Source: Vibrio proteolyticus NBRC 13287
GTDB taxonomy: Bacteria > Pseudomonadota > Gammaproteobacteria > Enterobacterales > Vibrionaceae
Direction of reading: 5' to 3'
NCBI RefSeq assembly: GCF_000467125.1
Contig: NZ_BATJ01000022.1
Span: forward strand, 1 to 64,000
DNA length: 64,000 nucleotides
Shown here piece by piece: positions 53,733 through 62,824 of this stretch. The position numbers were made by a program, and so were the translations under genes. How positions within the stretch are numbered: the stretch's first letter is position 1; each line of letters starts with the position of its first letter. The notes beneath the pieces are model-generated. The model saw only the letters and a list, made by a program, of their open reading frames with translations, searched no databases and had not been told where the DNA came from.

Positions 53733-53956
53733 GGATCGGACTTGTCCGTCTTTACCAGGGGCTCATTAGTCCGCTCCTGGGGCCAAGGTGTCGATTCACC
53801 CCCACCTGCTCAACTTACGCCATAGAAGCCCTGAAAGCTCACGGTTTTGTAAAAGGGTGTTGGTTATCAAGCAAACGTCTATTAAAATGCCACCCTTTGA
53901 ACGAAGGGGGGTTCGACCCCGTTCCACCCGTCCAGAAACATGACAGAGATAAATAA
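53699..53956 (+). CDS. yidD: Membrane protein insertion efficiency factor YidD
   Basis: 85 residues with an amphipathic N-terminal helix and the family core LYQGLISPLLGPRCRFTPTCSTYAIEAL with three conserved cysteines overall, ending with GGFDPVP. It aids YidC-dependent insertion. Starts inside rnpA and ends 2 bp before yidC. Confidence 0.97.
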   Translation: MASPVSPFAWLGIGLVRLYQGLISPLLGPRCRFTPTCSTYAIEALKAHGFVKGCWLSSKRLLKCHPLNEGGFDPVPPVQKHDRDK

Positions 53957-53958
53957 CG

Positions 53959-55581
53959 ATGGATTCTCAACGTAATATCCTGTTAATCGCACTGGCGTTG
54001 GTCTCTTTTCTACTTTTCCAGCAGTGGCAAGTAGCAAAGAATCCGGCTCCTCAAGCGGTTGAGCAGGCACAATCAAGCAGTACCTTACCTGCCCCGTCAA
54101 CCGGTGATGAGTTTGACCCAGCACCATCGGCCCAGCAGGCATCAGCGAAGACGATTACCGTGACGACTGACGTATTGACTCTGTCAATCGACACTCAGGG
54201 TGGCGATGTGGTCAACGCGGATCTGAACCAATACTCTGCCGAGCTGGACTCCAAAGACCCGTTCGTGCTGCTGAAAAACACTCAGGGACATCAGTTTATC
54301 GCGCAAAGCGGTCTGGTGGGTCCACAGGGGGTTGATCTGAGCAGCAGCAATCGTCCCAACTACAGCGTTGACGCAGACAGCTTCACCCTGCAAGACGGTC
54401 AGGACGAACTGCGTATCCCGATGACATACACCGCGAACGGCATCACGTACACCAAAACGTTCACGCTGACGCGTGGCAGTTACGCGATCAATGTCGATTA
54501 CGACGTCGTGAACAACTCAGGCAACAACGCCACCGTTGGCATGTACGCGCATCTGCGTCAGAACCTGCTGGATTCTGGTGGCAGCATCACGATGCCAACC
54601 TACCGTGGTGGTGCGTATTCCACCGAAGATACCCGCTACAAAAAATACAGCTTTGACGACATGCAGGATCGCAACCTGCAGATCAACCTGACTGACGGTC
54701 AGGGCTGGGCGGCCATGATTCAGCACTACTTTGCTGCCGCGTGGATCCCACGCAACGAACCTGGCACCAACCTGTACACCCGCGTGATCGGTAATCTGGG
54801 CGACATCGGCGTTCGCATGCCGAACAAAACCATCGCCAACGGCGACAGCGCCCACTTCGAAGCTACTCTGTGGGCTGGTCCGAAACTTCAGGACCAAATG
54901 GCCGCTACAGCGGACAACCTGGATCTGGTGGTAGACTACGGCTGGCTGTGGTTCATCGCGAAACCACTGCACATGCTGCTGTCGTTCATCCAGGGCTTTG
55001 TTAGCAACTGGGGTGTGGCGATCATCTGTCTGACCTTTATCGTCCGTGGTGCGATGTACCCGCTGACCAAAGCGCAGTACACTTCCATGGCGAAAATGCG
55101 CATGCTGCAACCTAAACTGCAGGCCATGCGTGAGCGCATCGGTGATGATCGTCAGCGCATGAGTCAGGAAATGATGGAGCTGTACAAGAAAGAGAAAGTG
55201 AACCCGCTGGGTGGCTGTCTGCCGATTGTGCTGCAAATGCCTATCTTCATCGCCCTGTACTGGTCACTGATGGAGTCGGTTGAACTGCGCCACTCACCAT
55301 TCTTCGGTTGGATTCACGACCTGTCTGCACAGGACCCGTACTACATTCTGCCGCTGCTGATGGGTGCGTCGATGTTCATGATCCAGAAAATGAGCCCGAC
55401 TACAGTCACGGATCCGATGCAACAGAAGATCATGATGTTCATGCCGGTCATGTTCACCTTCTTCTTCCTGTTCTTCCCGTCAGGCCTGGTTCTGTACTGG
55501 TTGGTATCGAACGTGGTCACTCTGATCCAGCAAACGCTGATTTACAAAGCACTGGAGAAGAAAGGCTTGCACTCCAAGTAA
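53959..55581 (+). CDS. yidC: Membrane protein insertase YidC
   Basis: 540 residues: N-terminal membrane anchor (about 5-22), large periplasmic beta-sandwich P1 domain (about 55-330) and the conserved five-helix core with the cytoplasmic C1 loop (MRMLQPKLQAMRERIGDDRQ) and the groove-lining segment YKKEKVNPLGGCLP. Inserts membrane proteins such as the AtpE c-ring subunit whose gene is at the right end of this window. Confidence 0.98.
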   Translation: MDSQRNILLIALALVSFLLFQQWQVAKNPAPQAVEQAQSSSTLPAPSTGDEFDPAPSAQQASAKTITVTTDVLTLSIDTQGGDVVNADLNQYSAELDSKDPFVLLKNTQGHQFIAQSGLVGPQGVDLSSSNRPNYSVDADSFTLQDGQDELRIPMTYTANGITYTKTFTLTRGSYAINVDYDVVNNSGNNATVGMYAHLRQNLLDSGGSITMPTYRGGAYSTEDTRYKKYSFDDMQDRNLQINLTDGQGWAAMIQHYFAAAWIPRNEPGTNLYTRVIGNLGDIGVRMPNKTIANGDSAHFEATLWAGPKLQDQMAATADNLDLVVDYGWLWFIAKPLHMLLSFIQGFVSNWGVAIICLTFIVRGAMYPLTKAQYTSMAKMRMLQPKLQAMRERIGDDRQRMSQEMMELYKKEKVNPLGGCLPIVLQMPIFIALYWSLMESVELRHSPFFGWIHDLSAQDPYYILPLLMGASMFMIQKMSPTTVTDPMQQKIMMFMPVMFTFFFLFFPSGLVLYWLVSNVVTLIQQTLIYKALEKKGLHSK

Positions 55582-55598
55582 GCCCGACACACACCGAC

Positions 55599-55627
55599 AA
55601 AGGCGACCAAAGGGTCGCCTTTTTGTT
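55599..55627 (+). terminator. Terminator after yidC
   Basis: AAAGGCGACC/GGTCGCCTTT stem with a short loop and TTTTTG tail. Confidence 0.88.
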
Positions 55628-55699
55628 TGCTGCTGATTACAATTCAGCTAACTGAATTTTTCGATCGCCCCCGGCGGTCCCAGCTCGAAAGGCTACAAT

Positions 55700-57061
55700 A
55701 TGACAACAGACACCATAGTCGCTCAGGCAACCGCGCCCGGTCGTGGCGGTGTCGGCATTATCCGTGTGTCCGGCCCTAAGGCGGCACTGGTCGCCGAAAC
55801 CGTGACAGGCCGTACTCTGAAGCCACGTTATGCCGAATACCTGCCCTTCACCGCCAGTGACGGCAGCCAGTTAGACCAGGGCATTGCCCTGTTCTTTCCT
55901 AATCCCCATTCGTTCACCGGTGAAGATGTGCTGGAGCTGCAGGGCCACGGTGGCCCGGTGGTCATGGACATGCTGATCAAACGCATTCTCGACATCGACG
56001 GCGTCCGTCCGGCCCGGCCAGGGGAGTTCTCCGAGCGGGCATTCCTGAACGACAAAATGGACCTGACGCAGGCGGAAGCCATTGCCGATCTGATTGACGC
56101 CAGCTCGGAAGAAGCCGCCAAGTCCGCGCTGCAATCCCTGCAGGGTCAGTTCTCACGCCGCATCCACACGCTGGTGGAATCGCTGATCCACTTGCGCATC
56201 TACGTCGAAGCCGCGATTGATTTTCCCGAAGAGGAGATCGACTTTCTCGCCGACGGCAAAGTGGCCGCCGATTTACAGACCATTATAGATAACCTTGCCG
56301 AGGTACGCCGCGAAGCCAACCAGGGTGCGATCATGCGTGAAGGGATGAAAGTGGTCATCGCCGGCCGGCCAAACGCAGGCAAATCCAGCCTGCTCAACGC
56401 CTTGTCCGGCAAAGAGTCTGCGATTGTCACCGACATTGCCGGCACCACGCGTGACGTATTGCGTGAGCACATCCACATCGACGGCATGCCTTTGCACATC
56501 ATCGACACCGCCGGCCTGCGTGATGCGTCTGATGAAGTGGAAAAAATCGGCATCGAGCGCGCCTGGGATGAAATAGCTCAGGCGGATCGGGTATTGTTTA
56601 TGGTGGACGGCACCACCACCGACGCCACGGACCCGAAAGCGATCTGGCCCGACTTTGTTGATCGTCTGCCCGACAGCATCGGAATGACCGTGATCCGCAA
56701 TAAAGCCGATCAAACCGATGAAGAGCTGGGGATCTGCCACGTCAATCATCCGACCCTGATCCGCTTGTCGGCCAAAACCGGCGCCGGTGTCGACGCACTG
56801 CGTGCCCACCTCAAAGCGTGCATGGGCTTTGCCGGCAACAGCGAGGGAGGCTTTATGGCCCGTCGTCGTCATTTAGACGCTCTGGAGCGTGCCGCCCAGC
56901 ATCTTGACATCGGTCAGCAGCAACTGGAAGGTTACATGGCCGGGGAAATTCTTGCCGAAGAGCTGCGCATCGCCCAGCAGCACCTCAACGAGATCACCGG
57001 AGAGTTCAGCTCGGATGATCTGTTAGGGCGTATCTTCTCATCATTTTGTATCGGCAAATAA
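55700..57061 (+). CDS. mnmE: tRNA-modifying GTPase MnmE
   Basis: With MnmG installs cmnm5 on U34 of tRNAs. 453 residues: N-terminal tetrahydrofolate-binding domain, central helical region, the inserted G domain (GRPNAGKSSLLN, DTAGLRD, NKAD) and the C-terminal FCIGK catalytic cysteine. Its partner mnmG is on the far side of oriC. Confidence 0.98.
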   Translation: MTTDTIVAQATAPGRGGVGIIRVSGPKAALVAETVTGRTLKPRYAEYLPFTASDGSQLDQGIALFFPNPHSFTGEDVLELQGHGGPVVMDMLIKRILDIDGVRPARPGEFSERAFLNDKMDLTQAEAIADLIDASSEEAAKSALQSLQGQFSRRIHTLVESLIHLRIYVEAAIDFPEEEIDFLADGKVAADLQTIIDNLAEVRREANQGAIMREGMKVVIAGRPNAGKSSLLNALSGKESAIVTDIAGTTRDVLREHIHIDGMPLHIIDTAGLRDASDEVEKIGIERAWDEIAQADRVLFMVDGTTTDATDPKAIWPDFVDRLPDSIGMTVIRNKADQTDEELGICHVNHPTLIRLSAKTGAGVDALRAHLKACMGFAGNSEGGFMARRRHLDALERAAQHLDIGQQQLEGYMAGEILAEELRIAQQHLNEITGEFSSDDLLGRIFSSFCIGK

Positions 57062-57110
57062 CACGTCAGGCGTGGCACGGGGCGGCCACGCTGCTCATAA
57101 GGGAGTATTT

Positions 57111-57545
57111 ATGATCCACATCATTACCGGAAGCACCTTAGGCGGTGCCGAGTACGTCGGTGATCACCTCAGCGATCTGCTGACAGAAAAAGGCCTGACC
57201 ACCAAGATCCACAACCAGCCGGATCTGGCAGAGATCCCTAATCGTGGCACCTGGCTGGTGATCACTTCCACCCACGGTGCCGGCGAGTACCCGGATAACA
57301 TCCAGCCATTCATTCAGGCGCTGCAAGACACCCCACCTAAAATGAGTGACGTGCAATACGCAGTGATCGCCATCGGCGATTCCAGTTACGACACTTTCTG
57401 TGCCGCAGGGAAGCACGCGTATGATCTGTTGCTGGACATCGGTGCCACGCCACTGACAGACTGCGTCACTATTGACGTGTTAAGCCACACCGTACCGGAA
57501 GATGCCGCCGAGGCCTGGTTGAACGATCACCTCGAATTATTCTGA
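57111..57545 (+). CDS. mioC: Flavodoxin-like protein MioC
   Basis: FMN flavodoxin-fold protein of 144 residues beside oriC. The start was placed at MIHIITGSTLGGAEYV (GGGAG upstream); the upstream in-frame extension is not conserved. Phosphate-loop GSTLGGAE and the later VIAIGDSSYDTFCAAGK flavin region are visible. In E. coli transcription from mioC into oriC is regulated; here a strong terminator intervenes. Confidence 0.95.
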   Translation: MIHIITGSTLGGAEYVGDHLSDLLTEKGLTTKIHNQPDLAEIPNRGTWLVITSTHGAGEYPDNIQPFIQALQDTPPKMSDVQYAVIAIGDSSYDTFCAAGKHAYDLLLDIGATPLTDCVTIDVLSHTVPEDAAEAWLNDHLELF

Positions 57546-57562
57546 TTGAGAACGGACAATCG

Positions 57563-57586
57563 GCGGCCTTCGGGCCGCTTTTTTTT
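57563..57586 (+). terminator. Terminator after mioC
   Basis: GCGGCC/GGCCGC stem with a UUCG tetraloop and eight T. It would block mioC transcription before the first DnaA box of oriC. Confidence 0.93.
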
Positions 57587-57599
57587 GTCCCCGAAAACA

Positions 57600-57960
57600 T
57601 CCACAAGCCAAACGGGATGATTCGTTTGCTGATTATTTGACCATTTGAGCTGTGGATAACCTATCAAGTTTCCAGTGATCAAACTATAGTTATCCCAATA
57701 ACAACTTTAGGTCATGCGATCCCCTGTGTATAACAACCGATTTTGATCCCAGCTAATCCTCGATCAGATCAAATGAAGATCACAGCAAATGATCGTCTCA
57801 AGATCCATGATCTTGTTGATCATTTTTTAGTTATCCACAGAAAACGGTTCCACTAATAGTAGATCCAATAAAAGATCTCTATATAGATCTTATATATATT
57901 TATTCTTTCCCTGAACGAGGAAAAAAGCGAAAAGCGATTTTATCGATCCCGGAAAGAGGG
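57600..57960. other. oriC: Chromosomal replication origin oriC
   Basis: E. coli-like oriC between mioC and mnmG. Perfect DnaA boxes: complement of TTATCCACA at 57651-57659 (R4-like), complement of TTATACACA at 57725-57733, and TTATCCACA at 57831-57839 (R1-like); a weak box TTATCCCAA at 57690-57698. Fourteen GATC Dam sites lie between 57677 and 57948. The unwinding element at 57862-57906 has three GATC-led AT-rich repeats starting at 57862, 57874 and 57886, exactly 12 bp apart, followed by a TATATATATTTATT tract. The order box-box-box-DUE-mnmG is the E. coli arrangement. Confidence 0.95.
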
Positions 57961-58017
57961 TAAAATACGGCTCTTTTTCTCTGTCCATCATTTTGTTTGA
58001 ATACCTGAGGTCGGTTC

Positions 58018-59916
58018 ATGCTTTATCACGAAAATTTTGACGTCATTGTTGTCGGTGGCGGTCATGCAGGAACGGAAGCCGCACTCGCATCAGCTCGCAC
58101 AGGTCAACGCACTCTGCTGTTGACCCACAATATTGATACATTAGGTCAGATGTCCTGTAACCCAGCGATTGGTGGGATTGGTAAAGGTCATCTGGTCAAA
58201 GAAGTCGATGCCATGGGCGGTTTGATGGCCGAGGCCATTGACCATGCGGGTATTCAATTCCGTACACTGAACGCATCAAAAGGTCCGGCGGTTCGAGCTA
58301 CCCGAGCGCAAGCTGACCGGGCACTGTACAAAGCGTACGTACGCCAGACGCTGGAAAACACCCCTAATCTGACGTTGTTCCAACAGTCGGTGGATGATCT
58401 GATCGTCGAAAATCATCAGGCGGTGGGTGTGATCACTCAGATGGGGCTAAAATTCCGTGCCAAAGCCGTGGTCTTGACGGTCGGGACTTTCCTGGGCGGA
58501 AAGATCCACATCGGAATGGAGAGTTCATCCGGGGGACGCGCGGGCGATCCTCCGTCGATCGCACTGGCGGATCGTCTGCGTGAACTGCCGTTTCGGGTCG
58601 ATCGTCTTAAAACCGGCACACCGCCGCGCATTGATGCGCGCAGCGTCGATTTCTCGGTACTGGAAGCGCAACATGGTGACAACCCGACACCGGTGTTTTC
58701 GTTCATGGGCCAGCGGGATCAACACCCGCACCAGATCCCGTGTTTTATTACTCACACCAACGAGCAGACGCACGATGTGATCCGCGCCAACTTGGATCGC
58801 AGCCCGATGTACGCTGGGGTGATCGAAGGGATCGGGCCACGTTACTGCCCGTCGATCGAAGATAAGGTGATGCGTTTTGCCGACAAAAACAGCCACCAGA
58901 TCTTCATTGAACCGGAAGGCCTGACGACGCACGAATTATACCCGAACGGCATCTCAACCAGTCTGCCGTTTGACGTTCAGGTGCAAATTGTGCGCTCGAT
59001 GAAAGGTTTTGAAAACGCGCACATTGTGCGTCCGGGCTACGCGATTGAATACGACTTCTTCGATCCCCGCGATCTGAAGCAGACGTTTGAAACCAAATTT
59101 ATTCAAGGTTTGTTCTTTGCCGGTCAGATCAATGGCACCACAGGATACGAAGAAGCGGCCGCTCAGGGCCTGATGGCCGGTCTTAATGCCAGCCTGTACA
59201 GTCAGGACAAAGACGGCTGGAGTCCGCGCCGTGATGAAGCGTACGTAGGGGTTCTGATTGACGATTTGTCCACCATGGGCACCAAAGAACCGTACCGGAT
59301 GTTCACTTCCCGTGCGGAATACCGCCTGTTGCTACGTGAAGACAACGCCGATCTGCGTCTGACCGCGAAAGCGCATGAATTGGAGCTGATCAGCGAAGCG
59401 CGTTGGGCACGCTTTAACCAGAAAATTGACAACATGGACCGCGAGCGCCAGCGTCTCAAAGAGACCTGGATGAACCCCAATTCTGCTGGCGTAGCATCAC
59501 TTAACCAGTTGCTGAAAACGCCAATGGTGCGTGAAGCCAGCGGTGAGGATCTGTTGCGTCGTCCGGAAATGACCTACGATCAACTGACTCAACTGGACGC
59601 GTTTGCCCCGGCGTTAGCGGATCGTCAGGCGGCCGAACAGGTCGAAATTCAGGTGAAATACGAAGGTTACATCAAGCGTCAGCAGGATGAGATCGAAAAA
59701 TCACTGCGTCATGAACACACCAAATTGCCGCTGGATCTCGATTACTCCGCGGTCAAAGGGTTATCTAACGAAGTGGTGGCCAAACTGAGTGAGGCTAAAC
59801 CAGAAAGCATTGGCATTGCATCGCGCATCTCTGGCATCACGCCGGCTGCGATTTCTATCTTGCTGGTGCATCTGAAAAAGCACGGCATGCTGAAAAAAGG
59901 CGAGGACGTCGCATGA
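58018..59916 (+). CDS. mnmG: tRNA uridine-5-carboxymethylaminomethyl modification enzyme MnmG (GidA)
   Basis: FAD enzyme, partner of MnmE. 632 residues with the dinucleotide motif GGGHAGTEAA near the N-terminus, CNPAIGGIGKGHLVKE, and the C-terminal helical MnmE-binding domain. The first gene to the right of oriC; a TAAAAT -10 at 57961-57966 is the likely promoter element. ATGA overlap with rsmG. Confidence 0.98.
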   Translation: MLYHENFDVIVVGGGHAGTEAALASARTGQRTLLLTHNIDTLGQMSCNPAIGGIGKGHLVKEVDAMGGLMAEAIDHAGIQFRTLNASKGPAVRATRAQADRALYKAYVRQTLENTPNLTLFQQSVDDLIVENHQAVGVITQMGLKFRAKAVVLTVGTFLGGKIHIGMESSSGGRAGDPPSIALADRLRELPFRVDRLKTGTPPRIDARSVDFSVLEAQHGDNPTPVFSFMGQRDQHPHQIPCFITHTNEQTHDVIRANLDRSPMYAGVIEGIGPRYCPSIEDKVMRFADKNSHQIFIEPEGLTTHELYPNGISTSLPFDVQVQIVRSMKGFENAHIVRPGYAIEYDFFDPRDLKQTFETKFIQGLFFAGQINGTTGYEEAAAQGLMAGLNASLYSQDKDGWSPRRDEAYVGVLIDDLSTMGTKEPYRMFTSRAEYRLLLREDNADLRLTAKAHELELISEARWARFNQKIDNMDRERQRLKETWMNPNSAGVASLNQLLKTPMVREASGEDLLRRPEMTYDQLTQLDAFAPALADRQAAEQVEIQVKYEGYIKRQQDEIEKSLRHEHTKLPLDLDYSAVKGLSNEVVAKLSEAKPESIGIASRISGITPAAISILLVHLKKHGMLKKGEDVA

Positions 59917-60545
59917 GCGCACTACGCAGCACACTTGATGCGCTGATCGCGCAAACCGACTTGTTGGTGTCTGAGCGTCAGCGTGAGCAACTGGTAGGGT
60001 ATGTGACCCTGCTCGACAAGTGGAACAAGGCCTACAATCTGACTTCGGTGCGTGATCCGCAGGAGATGATGGTTAAACACATTCTGGATAGCATCGTTGT
60101 CAGCCCGGCGCTGGATGGCGAGCGCTTTATCGATGTTGGAACTGGCCCGGGGCTGCCGGGCATTCCGCTGGCGGTGATGAATCCGGACAAACAATTCGTG
60201 CTGCTCGACAGTCTTGGTAAGCGCATTCGTTTCATCAAGCAAGTGTTGCACGAGCTCAGCATCAGCAACGTCACGCCAGTGCAGAGCCGGGTGGAAGAGT
60301 ATCAGCCTGACGTGCTGTTTGACGGGGTACTCAGCCGCGCGTTTGCCTCCATTACCGACATGGTGGAATGGTGTCACCATCTGCCCAAAACGTCGGGTGG
60401 CGTGTTTCTCGCGCTCAAAGGTCAACTCCCGCAGGATGAGATCGACCAGTTGCCGGAGTGGTGTTCTGTGATCGGTATCAAAGCTTTGACAGTTCCTGAA
60501 TTGGAAGGTGAGCGTCATCTTGTAATCTTATCGCGCAAGGGATAA
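59913..60545 (+). CDS. rsmG: 16S rRNA m7G527 methyltransferase RsmG (GidB)
   Basis: SAM-dependent N7 methylation of G527 in 16S rRNA; loss gives low-level streptomycin resistance. 210 residues with the SAM motif DVGTGPGLPGIPLA near residue 72 and SRAFASI. Starts 4 bp before the mnmG stop. Confidence 0.98.
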   Translation: MSALRSTLDALIAQTDLLVSERQREQLVGYVTLLDKWNKAYNLTSVRDPQEMMVKHILDSIVVSPALDGERFIDVGTGPGLPGIPLAVMNPDKQFVLLDSLGKRIRFIKQVLHELSISNVTPVQSRVEEYQPDVLFDGVLSRAFASITDMVEWCHHLPKTSGGVFLALKGQLPQDEIDQLPEWCSVIGIKALTVPELEGERHLVILSRKG

Positions 60546-60559
60546 CAGCGAGGCATAAC

Positions 60560-61333
60560 GTGGGAAAAATCGTAGCGATCGCCAACCAGAAAGGTGGTGT
60601 TGGTAAAACAACAACGTGTATTAACTTAGCGGCGTCCATGGCGGCCACTAAGCGTAAGGTGCTGGTGATAGATCTCGACCCTCAGGGGAACGCCACTATG
60701 GCCAGCGGCATCGACAAATATCAGGTCGAGGCCACCGCCTACGATCTGCTGGTCGAAGAGCTGCCGTTTGAGCAGGTGGTGTGCCAGAAAACCACAGGCT
60801 ATTACGACCTGATCGCCGCCAACGGTGACGTCACCGCGGCCGAGATCAAACTGATGGAAGTGTTTGCCCGCGAGATCCGGCTGAAAAACGCGCTCGCGTC
60901 AGTTCGCGATAACTATGATTTCATCTTTATCGATTGTCCGCCGGCACTTAACCTTCTTACAATCAACGCGATGGCAGCGGCTGACTCTGTGTTGGTGCCG
61001 ATGCAGTGTGAGTATTTTGCGCTGGAAGGGCTGACCGCATTGATGGATACGATCAGCAAGCTGGCTGCCGTTGTGAATGAAAATCTGAAGATTGAAGGGT
61101 TGCTGCGTACCATGTACGACCCGCGTAACCGCCTTTCCAATGAAGTGTCTGATCAGCTGAAAAAGCATTTCGGTAACAAAGTCTACCGAACCGTTATTCC
61201 TCGTAATGTTCGTCTGGCCGAAGCGCCGAGTCACGGCAAACCTGCCATGTATTACGATAAGTATTCGGCTGGCGCGAAAGCGTATCTGGCACTGGCCGGC
61301 GAAATGCTGCGTCGCGACGAAGTACCCGCATAA
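60560..61333 (+). CDS. parA: Chromosome partitioning ATPase ParA
   Basis: Deviant Walker-A ATPase of the Soj/ParA1 type, 257 residues, GTG start (MGKIVAIANQKGGVGKTT). Walker A' KGGVGKTT, Walker B IDCPPAL. With ParB and origin-proximal parS sites it moves the origin region of chromosome 1 to the pole. No parS consensus is seen in this window. Confidence 0.97.
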   Translation: MGKIVAIANQKGGVGKTTTCINLAASMAATKRKVLVIDLDPQGNATMASGIDKYQVEATAYDLLVEELPFEQVVCQKTTGYYDLIAANGDVTAAEIKLMEVFAREIRLKNALASVRDNYDFIFIDCPPALNLLTINAMAAADSVLVPMQCEYFALEGLTALMDTISKLAAVVNENLKIEGLLRTMYDPRNRLSNEVSDQLKKHFGNKVYRTVIPRNVRLAEAPSHGKPAMYYDKYSAGAKAYLALAGEMLRRDEVPA

Positions 61334-61357
61334 TTCAACCAATAGGAATTCTTCTGC

Positions 61358-62239
61358 ATGTCTAAACGTGGTTTAGGAAAAGGGCTGGATGCGCTCTTAG
61401 CCACCAGCTCATTTGCCCGTGAGAAACAACACATTGCCACCCAGAGCCAGGCGTTGTCCTCCGATGGCGAACTGCGGGATCTGGCGATCACCAGCCTGCA
61501 GCCAGGGGTGTATCAACCGCGTAAAGACATGGCACCGGAAGCGCTGGAAGAGCTGGCGGCTTCGATTCAGTCGCAAGGCATCATTCAGCCGATCGTGGTG
61601 CGTCAGGTCGCGGACGACAAATTTGAAATTATCGCCGGCGAGCGTCGCTGGCGTGCGGCCCGTCAGGCGGGTTTACGTCAGGTGCCGTGTTTGGTGAAGA
61701 ACGTCCAGGATCGGGCGGCGATTGCCATGGCGTTGATTGAAAACATTCAGCGTGAAAACCTCAATGTGATCGAGGAGGCGCAGGCACTTGAGCGTCTGCA
61801 GGACGAATTTACTCTGACCCATCAACAGGTCGCCGATGTGATCGGTAAATCCCGCACCACGGTCAGCAATCTGCTGCGCCTGAACCAGCTGGATGATCAG
61901 GTCAAGCAACTGGTGGCGGAGAAACTGCTCGAAATGGGTCATGCTCGCGCCCTGCTGGCGCTGGAAGGCGAGCAACAATGTGAGATTGCACAGCAGGTTG
62001 CCAAAAAGCAACTGACAGTACGTCAGACGGAAAAGTTAGTCAAAAAGTGTCTGGCACCCCAAGCTGACACAAAAAACGTGCCAGAAGACGCTGACGCACA
62101 ACAAATGTCACATAAACTGAGCGAAATTCTCGATGCTAAAGTGTCGATTGTGCGCTCGAAGGACGGTAAGGCTAAAATGACGATTAGTCTTGATGAGCCT
62201 CACAAATTAGAGCAGTTAATTGCCAAGCTCGAGAGCTAA
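61358..62239 (+). CDS. parB: Chromosome partitioning protein ParB
   Basis: 293 residues: N-terminal ParB/Srx CTPase domain (about 38-125, ITSLQPGVYQPRK, GERRWRAA, ENIQRENLN), central helix-turn-helix (LTHQQVADVIGKSRTTVSNLLRL) and C-terminal dimerisation domain. 24 bp after parA. Confidence 0.97.
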   Translation: MSKRGLGKGLDALLATSSFAREKQHIATQSQALSSDGELRDLAITSLQPGVYQPRKDMAPEALEELAASIQSQGIIQPIVVRQVADDKFEIIAGERRWRAARQAGLRQVPCLVKNVQDRAAIAMALIENIQRENLNVIEEAQALERLQDEFTLTHQQVADVIGKSRTTVSNLLRLNQLDDQVKQLVAEKLLEMGHARALLALEGEQQCEIAQQVAKKQLTVRQTEKLVKKCLAPQADTKNVPEDADAQQMSHKLSEILDAKVSIVRSKDGKAKMTISLDEPHKLEQLIAKLES

Positions 62240-62246
62240 ATGAGAT

Positions 62247-62264
62247 AATTGATTTAAATCAATT
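62247..62264. promoter_or_regulatory. Perfect FNR-type palindrome upstream of atpI
   Basis: AATTGATTTAAATCAATT is an 18-bp perfect palindrome that contains the FNR consensus TTGAT-N4-ATCAA (62249-62262). It begins 7 bp after the parB stop, about 115 bp upstream of the predicted atp transcription start. Other dimeric regulators could use it; it is also weakly terminator-like but lacks a GC stem. Confidence 0.6.
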
Positions 62265-62336
62265 GTGCAAAAAATGATTTCTTGAACGAAAGTTGTCGGT
62301 TTGTAAACAAAATTGTAACTTTTTGCGGCGTTTCAA

Positions 62337-62364
62337 TTGCATTAAGTCCGACTCACCGTATAAT
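62337..62364 (+). promoter_or_regulatory. atp operon promoter
   Basis: TTGCAT (62337-62342) with 16-bp spacing to a consensus TATAAT (62359-62364), 62 bp before atpI. It is the only good promoter between parB and the ATP synthase genes. Confidence 0.7.
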
Positions 62365-62426
62365 TTTCGCCAATTTCCAGAGCCCGGAATCGTCAGGCTG
62401 TTGGAGTTAACTAGAGGTACGAATAC

Positions 62427-62816
62427 ATGGTAGCTGCGTTGGCTAGACCAGGACGAGAGCTTGCTAAGCAATTGTTAATGATCCAGTCCGGCGCGGTTAT
62501 GTTTGTGGCAGCAGGGATGGCGGTAGCCGTGAATGCTGAATGGGGACTTTCAGCGCTGGTTGGCGGCGGCATATTTGTCGTGGCCAATGCGGTATTCGCG
62601 CTGTGTGCTTTTATGTTTAGTGGAGCTCGCGCTGCAAAGCGAATCACGGCCTCTTTCTACACAGGCGAAGCACTCAAAATCCTCATCACGGTTGCACTTT
62701 TCTCCGTTGCCTACATGTATATGCAGGTGGAACTTGTTCCCCTGAAACTAACCTATTTGCTGGCTCTAGGTATTAATATCTGTGCGCCAGTGCTATTCAT
62801 TAACAACAAAAAATAG
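62427..62816 (+). CDS. atpI: ATP synthase subunit I (AtpI)
   Basis: 129-residue membrane protein with four hydrophobic segments, first gene of the atp operon; thought to assist c-ring assembly. Starts at ATG encoding MVAALARPGRELAKQLL. Confidence 0.93.
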   Translation: MVAALARPGRELAKQLLMIQSGAVMFVAAGMAVAVNAEWGLSALVGGGIFVVANAVFALCAFMFSGARAAKRITASFYTGEALKILITVALFSVAYMYMQVELVPLKLTYLLALGINICAPVLFINNKK

Positions 62817-62824
62817 GACGAGTT

